DNA of 64,000 bases from Dyella sp. SG609 (GCF_012275375.1 NZ_JAAZQJ010000005.1:213657-277656), one strand, 5' to 3'. Shown: positions 1-8,505, numbered from the stretch's first letter. Notes: generated by a model from the letters alone, not told the origin. Numbers and translations are program-made.

Positions 1-933
1 CTGCGTGCCGGCGGCGACATTGGCGATCTGCCGCTCCGCGCCGGCCTTGCCCACCGACACGGTGTTCGCGCGCGTGGCCTGCGAGCCGGCGCCCAGCGCC
101 ACGCTCGATGCCGTGGTCGCCGACGAGCCATAGCCGATAGCGACGGATTGCGAACCGCTCGCCGCCGCCAGGGTGCCGAGCGCCGTGCTCAACGAGCCGG
201 AAGCTTCGGCGCCCAGACCGTAAGCGGAGGCGCCCAGCGCGCTCGCCTTCGCACTCGCACCGACCGCCGTGCCGCCGACACCCGCGCTGCTCGCCGCGGT
301 AGTGATCGGCTGGCCGTTGGCATCGTTCAACAAGGCCGCGCCGTCTTCGTCGACCGCGTTGCCGCCGATCGCCACGCTGCCAGCACCGGCCGCCTGCGCA
401 CCCGCGCCGAACGCCGCACTGTTCTTGCCGGAAGCGACCGCGCCGTAACCCGCCGCCGTCGCATAGTCCGCATTGGTATTCGCGCCATTGCCGAACGCAG
501 ACGCACCGATGCCGAACGCATTGGCATTCGCACCGACCGCCGTGCCGTTCGCATCGTTGGCGAAACTGCGATAACCCACCGCCACGCTCTCCGCGCCATT
601 GGCGATGCTGCTGGCGCCCTGCGCGGTGGCGCCGATGCCGAAGGCCGCGCTGCCTGCGCCGATTGCCGTGCTGTCCTGCGCATCGGCCAGCGCGTTCTCG
701 CCCACCGCGGTGCCGCGCTCGCCGTTGGCGGTGGCGCCGGTGCCGGCGGTGGTGGTGCTCTGCGCCAGCGCGCCGCCGGCGCACAGCGCCATGCACGCGG
801 CCAGGGGGGCCGCCAGCACCGAGGCGCGCAGGCGCCGGGAGGCACCGCGCCTGCCGCGGGCGCTGGCCAGCTCGCTGGCGACGACCAGCACGCCGAGCGA
901 CGCATTCCAGACCTTGCTGTAAATCTTGTTCAC
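1..933 (-). CDS. YadA-like trimeric autotransporter adhesin, N-terminal part (cut by window edge)
   Basis: The minus-strand frame is open from a GTG at 933-931 to the window edge (311 codons), so the stalk and C-terminal membrane anchor lie outside. A purine-rich AGGGAG sits 8 bases upstream of the GTG. The protein begins MNKIYSKVWNASLG, which matches the extended signal peptide region (ESPR) of long type V secreted proteins, then a hydrophobic stretch ending at about residue 59 (GGALAQS). After that come many short repeats of the type AxGxGAxAxGxxSxAxG, typical of the YadA head (Hep/Hag repeats). The last visible residues, SVGKAGAERQIANVAAGTQ, match the neck motif that joins head to stalk. 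Such proteins are exported by Sec, trimerise in the outer membrane and bind surfaces or host matrix. The family call is firm; the ligand cannot be read. Confidence 0.93.
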   Translation of the reverse strand, partial: MNKIYSKVWNASLGVLVVASELASARGRRGASRRLRASVLAAPLAACMALCAGGALAQSTTTAGTGATANGERGTAVGENALADAQDSTAIGAGSAAFGIGATAQGASSIANGAESVAVGYRSFANDANGTAVGANANAFGIGASAFGNGANTNADYATAAGYGAVASGKNSAAFGAGAQAAGAGSVAIGGNAVDEDGAALLNDANGQPITTAASSAGVGGTAVGASAKASALGASAYGLGAEASGSLSTALGTLAAASGSQSVAIGYGSSATTASSVALGAGSQATRANTVSVGKAGAERQIANVAAGTQ

Positions 934-1090
934 GAGTGGCACTCCCTGATGTCGTCCGGGCACGCGCCCGCGGCGGCGCGTTCGCGCGCCACGGTCCATG
1001 CCGCTGCATTCATCGGGGGTGCCGTCGCGGCGTCCCCCGCTTGCGTTCCATGGAATGCGGCAGCGCGGATACCGCGATGCCGCATCGCTC

Positions 1091-3097
1091 TTACAGGCTG
1101 TAGCTGGCCTGCACGCTCACCCCGGCGTAGGCCTTGTCGCCCGCCACCTTGATGAAATACGTGCCGGCCGCGGGCCGCGCCGCGACCACGGTTTCGCTGT
1201 TGCCCACGTGCACCGAGCGGTAGTCGTTGCTGGCCGCGGTCGGCTCGGCGCCGGCCTTGACGTACAGCGACACGTCGCCGGACCCGCCGAAGGTGCGGAT
1301 GTTCAGCGTGCGCGCATTGGCCGGAACCACCAGCGTGTAGATGCGCTCGCTGCCGGCCGCGCCGGCCTGCGCGGTCAGCGTCTGGCCGTTGGCCATGTCC
1401 ACCACCGCCGGTGCGCCGGTGCCGCCCTGGCGCCAGTTGTCGTACTGTTTGGCGATTTCCGCATCGCTGAGGCAGGCATTGAGGCTGCTGGCCTGCGGCG
1501 CGGTGAGCAGGCCGTCGGTGGCGAGCTTGGCCGCATGCGCGCGGATCGCCGCCGCGTAGTCGCCGACCGTGGCCGAAGCCTTGGCCAGCTTCTTCGCTTC
1601 CGCGGAGATATTGGCGCCGACGATCACGCCGCCCGGCACCCAGGCCGGCACGCCGGTGTCGCAGGTGCGCAGCAGCTGGCTGCCGCCGTTGACGCGCCAG
1701 CCTTCGTCGATGAACAGCGACGGCGTCAGGTCCACGTCGATATGGCCCTTCAGGTCCGGGCTTTCGGCGTATTCCATCAGTGCGTTCGGCGACAGGCGCG
1801 TGTCGAAATGCGAGAACGACGAACCCACCACCAGGGTCTTGGGCGCGTAGATCTGCACATTGCCTGCCGCGTCGATGCCGGCCGGCACCGTGCTCATGGC
1901 GATGGCCAGGCCGGCGAGGTTGGCCTTCAGCGTGATGCCGGAGTTCTGCGATACCGCCACCACCGGGATATTGATCGGCGCACCGCCATCGCCTACCGGC
2001 GTGATCAGATCGTTGCCGGCCTGATTGTTGGCGATGACCATGCCGGTGGCGCCGGCCGCTTCGGCATTGCGCGCCTTCACCGCGAAGCCGCAGGTGCCGC
2101 GATCCACCAGGGCGATATGGCCGGCCACGGCGGCAGCGTTGTCGAACGCCGCGCAGCCTTCCGCATTCGCGCCGGTGACCGCGCGCACCACGCTGCCGTT
2201 GAAGTTGGCCACGCTGGCCGCCGGCCCGAACTGGGCCTGGCCGTACAGGTATTCGCCGGCGGCGGCGGCCGGCGCGCTCACCATCAGCGCAGCGCGCGTG
2301 CCCAGGGCCAGCGGCGCATCGGCCTTGACCTTCGGGCCGGTAAAGACCAGATGGCCATCGTTCAAGGCGGAGCTGACGCGCTGGGCGTCGGTCATGTCGT
2401 ACCACTTCATGGCCGCGCCGTTGTCGTACACATAGCTGGAGTAGATGTCCGGACGCGCCACGCCGTCGTTGCCCAGCAGCGGCTTGCCGGTGGTGAGATT
2501 GTTGAAGCCGGAGAAGCCCAGGCCGTGCGCCATCTCATGCAGCATCACGTTGAGGAAGTTGGACTGGCCGGCCGGCGTATTGCCGTCCAGGCCAAAGTAC
2601 CACTGCATGCCTTCCAGGCAGCCCGGCGTGCCCATGGCGCCGTTGAACTGCATCTGCACGTCGGCGTTGTTGGGGCTGGTGTCTTCGCCGACCAGGGTGT
2701 TGGCCAGTGCGATGTGGTACCAGGTGTCGGCCTTGGCGCCAGCCGGCAGGTTGGTGGCGCTGAAGGCGGTGATCGACAGCGCGCGCGAGGAACCGAGCGT
2801 GCCGCCGGTGGCGGTGCAGGCGAGCTTCTGGAAGCTGGCGTTGATGTCGATCGGCACGCCGCTCTTGAGCACCGCGCTCCACAGCGAGGCGGCGTAGTCG
2901 AAGGCGATGCGCGCCTGCTCGCCGCGGGTCACGCCGGGATTGCCGCCGATCGGCGCGACCGGCGTGGGATCGTCCAGGCCTTTGCCGGTGCCGGCGTCGA
3001 GATTGATGATGCGGATGTCCGCGGCGGCGGCGGCGCTGGCCAGGCCGAGCAGGCCGGTGGCGAGCAGGGCCTTGAACAGAGGCTTGCAGGCGATCAT
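1091..3097 (-). CDS. Secreted zinc metallopeptidase with PA domain and C-terminal PPC-like domain
   Basis: A 668-residue protein with a signal peptide (hydrophobic to about residue 26, ASAAAAAD). A zinc-binding motif HEMAHGLGFSG lies at residues 187-197 (His187, Glu188, His191), marking a metallopeptidase of the HExxHxxG type. A protease-associated (PA) domain follows at roughly 280-410 (GHIALVDRGTCGF), where it is inserted in the peptidase fold. The last ~110 residues look like a bacterial pre-peptidase C-terminal (PPC) beta-sandwich (SERIYTLVVPANARTLNI, then GSGDVSLYV), usually removed after export. The ATG at 3097 is chosen because the signal peptide starts there and because it overlaps the upstream gene's stop as ATGA, indicating translational coupling. 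A frame extension further upstream only shadows that gene. Substrate unknown. Likely an extracellular nutrient-acquiring or virulence protease. Confidence 0.88.
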   Translation of the reverse strand: MIACKPLFKALLATGLLGLASAAAAADIRIINLDAGTGKGLDDPTPVAPIGGNPGVTRGEQARIAFDYAASLWSAVLKSGVPIDINASFQKLACTATGGTLGSSRALSITAFSATNLPAGAKADTWYHIALANTLVGEDTSPNNADVQMQFNGAMGTPGCLEGMQWYFGLDGNTPAGQSNFLNVMLHEMAHGLGFSGFNNLTTGKPLLGNDGVARPDIYSSYVYDNGAAMKWYDMTDAQRVSSALNDGHLVFTGPKVKADAPLALGTRAALMVSAPAAAAGEYLYGQAQFGPAASVANFNGSVVRAVTGANAEGCAAFDNAAAVAGHIALVDRGTCGFAVKARNAEAAGATGMVIANNQAGNDLITPVGDGGAPINIPVVAVSQNSGITLKANLAGLAIAMSTVPAGIDAAGNVQIYAPKTLVVGSSFSHFDTRLSPNALMEYAESPDLKGHIDVDLTPSLFIDEGWRVNGGSQLLRTCDTGVPAWVPGGVIVGANISAEAKKLAKASATVGDYAAAIRAHAAKLATDGLLTAPQASSLNACLSDAEIAKQYDNWRQGGTGAPAVVDMANGQTLTAQAGAAGSERIYTLVVPANARTLNIRTFGGSGDVSLYVKAGAEPTAASNDYRSVHVGNSETVVAARPAAGTYFIKVAGDKAYAGVSVQASYSL

Positions 3098-3513
3098 TGC
3101 GACACCTCCGGCGCCGCGGCGCGCGGTTCGTCGCCAGCGTGGTGCACGCGGTACTTGCCGTCGGCGCCGCGTTCGGCCACCACCGAGGTTTCCAGGCTCT
3201 GCGGCACGTCCATCACGGTGACTTCCAGCCCCGTGCTCAGGCGCACCTTGCGCAGCGTGGCGCGCGCATCGGCTTCGGTGGCCGGACCGATCGACGGCTG
3301 CGTGGCGGCTTCCTGTGCGGCGATGCGCGACAGCTCGGCCAGTTCCGCTTCGGTCGGCGTGCGTGTGCGGCCGGTGGCCGGATCGCGGAAGGTCACCTGC
3401 TGGTTCTGCGTCGACGCCGGCGCGGCCGTGCGTCCCTCCCCCGCCATGCTTGCCGTGGCGAACACCGCCATCAGCAACAGGCCCATGGCCTGGATCTTTC
3501 CCGTGTTTTCCAT
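3094..3513 (-). CDS. Small exported protein coupled to the metallopeptidase
   Basis: A 139-residue protein starting MENTGKIQAMGLLLMAVFA, a signal peptide with probable cleavage after ASMA (about residue 24). The ATG at 3513 has a strong GGGAGGAG just upstream; an in-frame ATG 15 bases further up lies before that ribosome binding site and is not favoured. The mature part is hydrophilic, with TFRDPATGRTRTPTEAEL near residue 45 and a basic/acidic C-terminus. I do not recognise a domain beyond this pattern. The gene overlaps the metallopeptidase start by four bases, so the two are made together. A periplasmic chaperone, inhibitor or pro-region supplied in trans for the protease is possible, but this is inference from position only. 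Confidence 0.72.
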   Translation of the reverse strand: MENTGKIQAMGLLLMAVFATASMAGEGRTAAPASTQNQQVTFRDPATGRTRTPTEAELAELSRIAAQEAATQPSIGPATEADARATLRKVRLSTGLEVTVMDVPQSLETSVVAERGADGKYRVHHAGDEPRAAAPEVSQ

Positions 3514-4001
3514 CTGTACTCCTCCCATAGGCGGCGGAACCGTCGGCCGGCTCCGCGAACAACAGCGCAGGCAGCGAAGGCCGGCGCCGACTTTTCGATG
3601 GCCGAGCGCGTACGCCCGGCCTGCGGTGTGGGTTGCAGCGATGCGTCTGGAGCGGCCGCACGCGTCCGCCGATGGCTGGCGCCTTCGGTGTGCAGATCGA
3701 ACGAATGGCCGTCCGCGGCTACCGGCGAAGGCAGCCGTGATTCAGAACGGAAGGTTTAATGCGGGCGTATTCGCCATCGGCCGCCATGGCCGGATCCAGG
3801 ACAAAGAACGCCGAAGGCCGGCAGCGGCCCTTGCTCATGTGCCATGTGTTTTCCCCTCGATAGCGTTGCGCTTCGAATCGGACACGTGCACATGGCCCCC
3901 GCCATGCTTCCTTAAGATGCGACACGTCCTTCGCGATGCGTGATGCGTGCGTCAAATCATTGGCGCGTTGGCGAAACTATCAGTGCCTTCTTGCGTGCGT
4001 C
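3514..4001. other. Intergenic stretch upstream of the 139-residue protein gene
   Basis: No convincing gene is seen in these ~490 bases. A 78-codon minus-strand frame at 3719-3955 lacks a ribosome binding site and a recognisable protein pattern, and I do not call it. The stretch is the presumed promoter region of the 139-residue protein and metallopeptidase pair, but no clear -35/-10 pair can be defended. Confidence 0.4.
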
Positions 4002-4027
4002 AATAAGAAATTGCGAAATTTCTTATT
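4002..4027. promoter_or_regulatory. AT-rich inverted repeat, possible operator
   Basis: Perfect arms AATAAGAAAT and ATTTCTTATT (10 bp each) are separated by six bases. AT-rich symmetry of this length is unusual against the GC-rich background. It lies between the S8 protease terminator and the long upstream region of the metallopeptidase operon. With no U-run on either strand it looks more like a protein-binding site than a terminator. No regulator can be named. Confidence 0.4.
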
Positions 4028-4053
4028 TGATTAGGACATCGCTGTAGCGGCCA

Positions 4054-4085
4054 TAAAAAAGGCCGGCGCATTGCGCGCCGGCCTT
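4054..4085 (-). terminator. Rho-independent terminator of the S8 protease gene
   Basis: The arms AAGGCCGGCGC and GCGCCGGCCTT form an 11-bp perfect stem with a 5-base loop. Read on the minus strand it is followed by a run of T residues, about 30 bases after the protease stop codon. The arrangement terminates transcription coming from the S8 protease gene. Confidence 0.9.
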
Positions 4086-4114
4086 CGCTGTTTCTACCGC
4101 CGCACAAGCTCAAC

Positions 4115-5749
4115 TCAAGGCTGCGCGCCCGCCGCCTGCACCGCCGCATAGGCATTGAGAATGCCCGCGCCGATCGGCTTGCTGCCGCTGGCCGCCACGT
4201 GCGGCGCGCTCGCCGACGACTTCAGCAGCGAAGCGATCTGCGTGGAGCTGAGCAGCGACTTGCCCAGCGACAGGCGATAGCTCTGCATCAGCGCCACCGC
4301 GCCGGCCACGTGCGGCGTGGCCTGCGAGGTGCCGGCCATGCCGCCGTAGGTGGAACCGGACGGCGTGGTGGTGCCGGAGTCGATGGTCGACCAGATGAAA
4401 CCGGTGGTCGCCTGCGTGCCGCTGGAACCGTCGTTGGCGTACACGCCGCCGCCCGGCGCGGCGAGCGTGATGCCCTTGCCGTAGTTGGAGTAGAACGCGC
4501 GGCGGCTGGTGATGCCGGTGGCGGCCACGGCAACCACGCCCGGGCAGCTGGCCGGCGAGAAGCCGGACACGTTGGCGTTGCTGTTGCCCGCCGCCACCAC
4601 CACGGTGGCGCCGCGGCTGATCGCGCCGCTGATCGCCTTGCCGGTCACGCTGCTGGACGTGCAAGTGCCGCTGCCGCCCAGGCTCATGCTGATCACCTTG
4701 GCCGGGTTGGCATTGTCCGGCACGCCGTTGACGTGGCCGCCCGAGGCCCAGGTGATGGCGTCGGCGATGTCGCTGTCGTAGCCGCCGCAGTGGCCGAGCA
4801 CGCGCACCGGCAATACCTTGGCGCCGAACGCCGTACCGACCATGCCGGTGGTGTTGTTGGTCTTCTCGCCGCCGGCGGTGCCGAACACATGGGTGCCGTG
4901 CCAGCTGCTGTCTTCGGCCGGATGGGTGGAATCCACGCAGCCGCCGTTGCTGGCGAGGTACTTGCTGCCGGTGGTCCAGTCGCCGGTATCCCAGCCGCCG
5001 GCCACGCGGCCGTCGGTGCTGCGGCCGGAGACCAGGGCGGTGCTGGTGAAGTCGTAGCCGGCGTTGGCCAGGGTCAGGTCCAGATCCGGATGGTTGGTGA
5101 CGCCGGTATCGAGGCTGGCGATGATCACGCCGGTGCCGTCGGCCAGGGTCCACGCCTGCTTGATGTTGGCGCCGCCCCAGTTGGCCACGCTGGTGCCCAG
5201 GCTGGCGTCGGCGAAGGCCGCGCCGCCGGCGGCAAGGTAATCCCACTGGTAGCCGGCGAAGTACTGGTCGTTCGGCGTGGTGAAGGTGGCCGCGCCCTGC
5301 GGCAGCACCACCTTGCTGGGCTTGTCCAGCGCCTGGCGCAGGTAGTCCGGCTGCACGAATTCCACCGCCGGGTCGGCGGCGATCTGCTGCACGAACTGGC
5401 GCGTCTCCGCCGCATTCAGGCGGCGCGAGGTGGTGACGAGATCGCCGCCGCTGGCCAGCTTGCGCTTGTAGTTGAGGCCGAGCGCGCGGCCGCCGAACTG
5501 CACCGCATCGACAAGCTTCGCCTTGCCGGCCGCGGCCGACATGGCCTGCACCGCGGCGCCGGCATTGCCGCGCTCGGTGCTGCCGTCGCGGTAGACCACC
5601 ACGAAGCGGTCGTAAGTCGCGGTTTCCTGTACCGAGCTGAGATCGAAACGGGTGTTGCCGGCAATGTCGTCGGCGGCCATGGCCGCGGCGGGCAGGCCCA
5701 GGGCCAGGGCGAGCGAGGCGGCCAGCAGCTTCATATGCGAACGATTCAT
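4115..5749 (-). CDS. Secreted subtilisin-like serine protease (S8 family)
   Basis: A 544-residue preproprotein. A signal peptide ends near residue 26 (AAAMAAD). An inhibitor_I9-like propeptide (about 45-140) precedes the S8 catalytic domain. The catalytic triad is visible: Asp214 in SLDTGV, His284 in SSWHGTHV, Ser475 in GMAGTSQATPH, with oxyanion Asn389 in AAGNS. The domain extends nearly to the end; there is no large C-terminal P-domain. Length and motifs fit the extracellular proteases of xanthomonads and lysobacters. The start at 5749 has AGGGAG upstream. The gene stands alone, closed by its own terminator, with an AT-rich inverted repeat on each side (4002-4027 and 5959-5981). It most likely feeds on external protein. 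Confidence 0.95.
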   Translation of the reverse strand: MNRSHMKLLAASLALALGLPAAAMAADDIAGNTRFDLSSVQETATYDRFVVVYRDGSTERGNAGAAVQAMSAAAGKAKLVDAVQFGGRALGLNYKRKLASGGDLVTTSRRLNAAETRQFVQQIAADPAVEFVQPDYLRQALDKPSKVVLPQGAATFTTPNDQYFAGYQWDYLAAGGAAFADASLGTSVANWGGANIKQAWTLADGTGVIIASLDTGVTNHPDLDLTLANAGYDFTSTALVSGRSTDGRVAGGWDTGDWTTGSKYLASNGGCVDSTHPAEDSSWHGTHVFGTAGGEKTNNTTGMVGTAFGAKVLPVRVLGHCGGYDSDIADAITWASGGHVNGVPDNANPAKVISMSLGGSGTCTSSSVTGKAISGAISRGATVVVAAGNSNANVSGFSPASCPGVVAVAATGITSRRAFYSNYGKGITLAAPGGGVYANDGSSGTQATTGFIWSTIDSGTTTPSGSTYGGMAGTSQATPHVAGAVALMQSYRLSLGKSLLSSTQIASLLKSSASAPHVAASGSKPIGAGILNAYAAVQAAGAQP

Positions 5750-6033
5750 TCGAACTCCCTCTATCTACTTGGTCTGGATGGATTGAATGAACGGAGGTGC
5801 CCCCGAGGATGTACGGCCGGCGCGCCCTCCCCAGAGCGCGCAGATCGACCGCCGGGCTGGCGAGCCCGGCCTCCCCCGATCAAGAGATGGGTCAACCGGA
5901 ACTGGTGGACCCGGGTTCACGCTAACAAGACAAATCCGAAGGAAATGTCGACGGGGCACGAAAATTCGTAGGAATTTTTCGGAGGGAGGGGCACTGATGA
6001 GCGCCAGGTACGGATTGACTTGGGGGAGTGAAA
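5750..6033. other. Divergent intergenic region between S8 protease and tatD
   Basis: Upstream region of the S8 protease (minus) and, with the following repeat, of tatD (plus). No gene is supported. An open plus-strand frame runs through it and the downstream repeat, but its residues are repeat-derived. It contains one AT-rich inverted repeat (5959-5981). Confidence 0.4.
5959..5981. promoter_or_regulatory. AT-rich inverted repeat upstream of the S8 protease
   Basis: Arms CGAAAATTC and GAATTTTTCG flank a 4-base centre (one extra T in the right arm). The centre lies about 220 bases upstream of the S8 protease start. It shares the AAATT/AATTT character of the inverted repeat at 4002-4027 on the other side of the same gene. 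It could be an operator; no regulator is visible. Confidence 0.33.
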
Positions 6034-6153
6034 CCCTTCTCCCTCCGGGAGAAGGTGGCGGCAGCCGGATGAGGGTTCGGCCGGAGCGGAGCACATCACC
6101 CTTGCGCTCCGCCCGTACCCTCACCCCAACCCCTCTCCCGGTGGGAGAGGGGC
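6034..6153. repeat. Two-part intergenic repeat, copy 1 (degenerate, reverse orientation)
   Basis: One end carries the hairpin CTTCTCCCTCCGGGAGAAG followed by GATGAGGG; the other carries CTCACCCCAACCCCTCTCCC closing into GGGAGAGGGG. A GC-rich linker with GGAGCG/CGCTCC lies between. The same architecture recurs at 7022-7188, 11054-11208 and 12721-12875. This copy is shorter and more diverged. It lies in the upstream region of tatD. Confidence 0.75.
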
Positions 6154-6213
6154 TTAAGCTTTGCTCCGGCTTCCAGGCTCGGGGACAATGCATCTTTTTG
6201 CGACTCACGATCC

Positions 6214-6999
6214 ATGCACCTGCTCGACATCGGCGCCAACCTCACCCACGAATCCTTCCGCCACGACTTCGACGAAGTCCTGTCCCGCGCGCGGGAGCAT
6301 GGCGTGACGCGCATGGTGGTCACCGGCGCCTCGCGCGAGGCCAGCGTGCATGCGCTGGAACTGGCCCGCAGCCACCCCGGCGAGCTGTACGCCACCGCCG
6401 GCGTGCATCCGCACCATGCGGTGGATTACGACGACGCCACCGACGCGCTGCTGCGCGAACTGCACACCCAGCCGGAAATGCGCGCGGTGGGCGAGACAGG
6501 CCTGGACTACCACCGCAACTACTCGCCGCGCGAGGTGCAGCTGGACGTCTTCGAGAAGCAGCTGCGCATCGCGGCCGACCTGGGCAAGCCGCTGTTCCTG
6601 CACCAGCGCGACGCGCACCAGGATTTCCTGGCCCTGCTGCGCCGCTACCGCGACCGCGTGCCGGCGGCAGTGGTGCATTGCTTTACCGACACCGGCGAGG
6701 CGCTGCGCGACTACCTGGCGCTGGACTGCCATATCGGCATCACCGGCTGGATCTGCGACGAGCGCCGCGGCACGCATCTGCGCGAGCTGGTGAAGGAGAT
6801 TCCGGCCGACCGGCTGATGATCGAGACCGACGCGCCGTACCTGCTGCCGCGCACGGTAAAGCCGCAGCCCAGCCACCGGCGCAACGAGCCGATGTATCTG
6901 CGGCATATCTGCTATGAGATCGCGCGGGACCGCGGCGAGCCGGTGGAAGTCACGGCGGCGAACAGTACGGCGACGGCGGAGAAGTTTTTCGGCTTGTGA
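6214..6999 (+). CDS. tatD: TatD family metal-dependent hydrolase (DNase)
   Basis: A 261-residue protein of standard TatD length. It begins MHLLDIGANLTHESF, with the metal-binding region at the N-terminus (GANLTH), GETGLDYHRN near residue 95, LFLHQRDAH near 128, AVVHCFTDT near 153 and IETDAPYLLPR near 205. These are the conserved TIM-barrel metal ligands of the family. TatD proteins are Mg-dependent 3'-5' exonucleases with a proposed role in DNA repair and DNA turnover; despite the name they are not needed for Tat export. Here the gene is separate from tatABC (56.7-58.1 kb). It stands alone, converging on the aldo/keto reductase gene with a repeat between them. Confidence 0.93.
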   Translation: MHLLDIGANLTHESFRHDFDEVLSRAREHGVTRMVVTGASREASVHALELARSHPGELYATAGVHPHHAVDYDDATDALLRELHTQPEMRAVGETGLDYHRNYSPREVQLDVFEKQLRIAADLGKPLFLHQRDAHQDFLALLRRYRDRVPAAVVHCFTDTGEALRDYLALDCHIGITGWICDERRGTHLRELVKEIPADRLMIETDAPYLLPRTVKPQPSHRRNEPMYLRHICYEIARDRGEPVEVTAANSTATAEKFFGL

Positions 7000-7021
7000 A
7001 CTCCAAAGCACCGCACCTTTG

Positions 7022-7188
7022 CGCCCTCTCCCCTCCGGGGAGAGGGCTGGGGTGAGGGGCCGGGCGGAGCGGCCAGCGGAGGGTCGCTACAAACTCAAAA
7101 GCTCTTCTTCTCTTCGTAAAAACGCCACCGCGAGCACCCGCCCCTCATCTGCCTGCCGGCATCTTCTCCCCGGAGGGGCGAAGAGTTG
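7022..7188. repeat. Two-part intergenic repeat, copy 2
   Basis: Left half: CCCTCTCCCCTCCGGGGAG, a hairpin, then GCTGGGGTGAGGGG and GGCGGAGCG. Right half: CCCCTCATCTGCCTGCCGG, then a CTTCTCCCCGGAGGGGCGAAG hairpin split over its centre. It fills the space between the convergent tatD and aldo/keto reductase genes, so its hairpins could end transcription from both sides. Copies in either orientation are at 11054-11208 and 12721-12875, with a degenerate one at 6034-6153. Confidence 0.85.
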
Positions 7189-7194
7189 CTTCGA

Positions 7195-8139
7195 TCAGGC
7201 GCTTGCGAGATCCAACTGCGCAACCTCATCCGCACTCAGCTGCACCCGCACCGCCCCCAGCAGCTCATTAAGCTGATCCGCATTCGTCGCACTCGCGATC
7301 GGCGCCGTAATCCCCGGCCGCGCCATCAACCATGCCAAGGCCACCTGCGACGGCGTCGCCCGATGCGCCTTCGCCACGTCGTCCAAGGCGGCAAGCACGC
7401 CGAAACCGCGCGGACTGAGGAACTTCTGCACCGCCCCCGCACGCGCCGCGCTCTTGCCCAGGTCCGCCTCGCTGCGGTACTTGCCGCTGAGGAAGCCGCT
7501 GGCCAGCGCGTAGTAATTGATCACGCCCACCTGCTCCTTCAGCACCAGCGGCTCCAGCGCCTGCTCGTAGCCGCCGCGCGCCACCAGGTTGTACTCGGGC
7601 TGCAGGCTCTCGTAACGCGGCAAGTTATGGCGCGCTGAAACTTCCAGCGCCTCCGCAAAGCGGTCCGCGTTGTAGTTGGAGGCGCCGATGGCGCGCACCT
7701 TGCCCTGCTCGATCAGGCGGCCGAACGCGCCCAGCGTCTCGTGCAGCGGCACGCTCGCGTCGTCCTCGTGGGCCTGGTACAGGTCGATATGGTCGGTCTG
7801 CAGGCGCTTGAGCGAGCCTTCCACCGCCTGCTGGATATTCATCGGCGACAGGCCGCGGTGCTCCACCCACTTCGCCACCTTGGTGGCGATCACCACGCGG
7901 TCGCGCTTGCCGCTTTGCTTGAGCCACTTGCCGATGATGGTTTCCGATTCGCCGCCGCGGTTGCCGGGTGCCCAGGCGGAATAGACGTCCGCCGTGTCGA
8001 CCAGGTTGAAGCCGGCGTCGACGAACTGGTCCAGCAACTCGAACGAGCGCTTTTCATCCACGCTCCAGCCGAACACATTGCCGCCGAAGGCGAGCGGCGC
8101 GATGGAAAGATCGGAACGACCGAGGCGGCGATGTTGCAT
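7195..8139 (-). CDS. Aldo/keto reductase
   Basis: A 314-residue protein, the usual size for a TIM-barrel aldo/keto reductase. It opens with the family pattern RRLGRSDLSIAPLAFGGN. The catalytic tetrad is visible: Asp48 and Tyr53 in DTADVY, Lys87 in IATKVAK and His124 in YQAHEDD. The C-terminal NADPH-binding region carries SQVALAWLMARPGITAPI. It would reduce an aldehyde or ketone in the cytoplasm using NADPH; the substrate is not deducible. It resembles the YajO/Tas-like oxidoreductase subgroup. The ATG at 8139 has AGGAAA upstream. A small ORF lies upstream on the same strand, 60 bases away. Confidence 0.92.
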   Translation of the reverse strand: MQHRRLGRSDLSIAPLAFGGNVFGWSVDEKRSFELLDQFVDAGFNLVDTADVYSAWAPGNRGGESETIIGKWLKQSGKRDRVVIATKVAKWVEHRGLSPMNIQQAVEGSLKRLQTDHIDLYQAHEDDASVPLHETLGAFGRLIEQGKVRAIGASNYNADRFAEALEVSARHNLPRYESLQPEYNLVARGGYEQALEPLVLKEQVGVINYYALASGFLSGKYRSEADLGKSAARAGAVQKFLSPRGFGVLAALDDVAKAHRATPSQVALAWLMARPGITAPIASATNADQLNELLGAVRVQLSADEVAQLDLASA

Positions 8140-8199
8140 GGCTGCGTTTCCTGTAGCGGGGGAGTGATCCAGGAAACTTGCCGCCCGATCCGGGGCAAT

Positions 8200-8400
8200 T
8201 CAAGTCGGCGTGCAGGCGCCGTTGCCGCAAGCGGCGATCCGCGCCACCTCCATGCGCTCCGTGCGCGGCGTCTTTTCCTTGTGCCTGGCCGGCTCGCGCG
8301 GCTGGGCTTCGGTGTCCGGCACCGCCGCCAGCCGGCGCGCCAGGTTCGCATCGGCGATATGGCCGTGCAGGAACAGCAGGTCGTTCCAGATCGAACTCAT
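8200..8400 (-). CDS. Small conserved-looking protein, 66 residues
   Basis: Starts MSSIWNDLLFLHGHIADAN at 8400 with GGGAGG six bases upstream, a better start than the in-frame ATG eight codons earlier. The N-terminal third is helical and apolar (LLFLHGHIADANLARRLA); the rest is basic and ends with a cysteine-containing tail (ACGNGACTPT). No domain is recognised. Similar short proteins with LLFLHGHI near the start seem to occur as hypotheticals in related genera, but I cannot confirm this here. It is divergent from the LysR gene and may be its target. Confidence 0.62.
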   Translation of the reverse strand: MSSIWNDLLFLHGHIADANLARRLAAVPDTEAQPREPARHKEKTPRTERMEVARIAACGNGACTPT

Positions 8401-8488
8401 GGCAGCCTCCCGGGTGTCCGCCATCTGGCGGTCCGCTCAAGATAGACAGCCGCCAGGCCGCGACAAAGCGATATATTCGCAAGCCAGC

Positions 8489-8505
8489 CTTGAGGGATAT
8501 TCAAG
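8489..8505. promoter_or_regulatory. Possible LysR-type site overlapping the regulator's own start
   Basis: CTTGA and TCAAG form a perfect dyad around GGGATAT, giving the T-N11-A pattern of LysR operators, directly before the ATG at 8506 and overlapping its GAGGG ribosome binding site. A second dyad, GCGATATATTCGC, lies at 8468-8480. Autoregulation from here would fit LysR habits but is inference. Confidence 0.35.

Noticed and set aside
3719-3955. 78-codon minus-strand frame before the metallopeptidase unit
   Set aside because: No ribosome binding site, no protein-like composition and no downstream coupling.
5787-6917. Long plus-strand frame over the S8-tatD intergenic region and tatD
   Set aside because: It passes through the two-part repeat and then runs out of frame over tatD, whose own frame has all family motifs.
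6214-6999. tatD as part of the Tat export system
   Set aside because: The sequence is the TatD nuclease family, which is not required for Tat export; tatABC lie 50 kb away.
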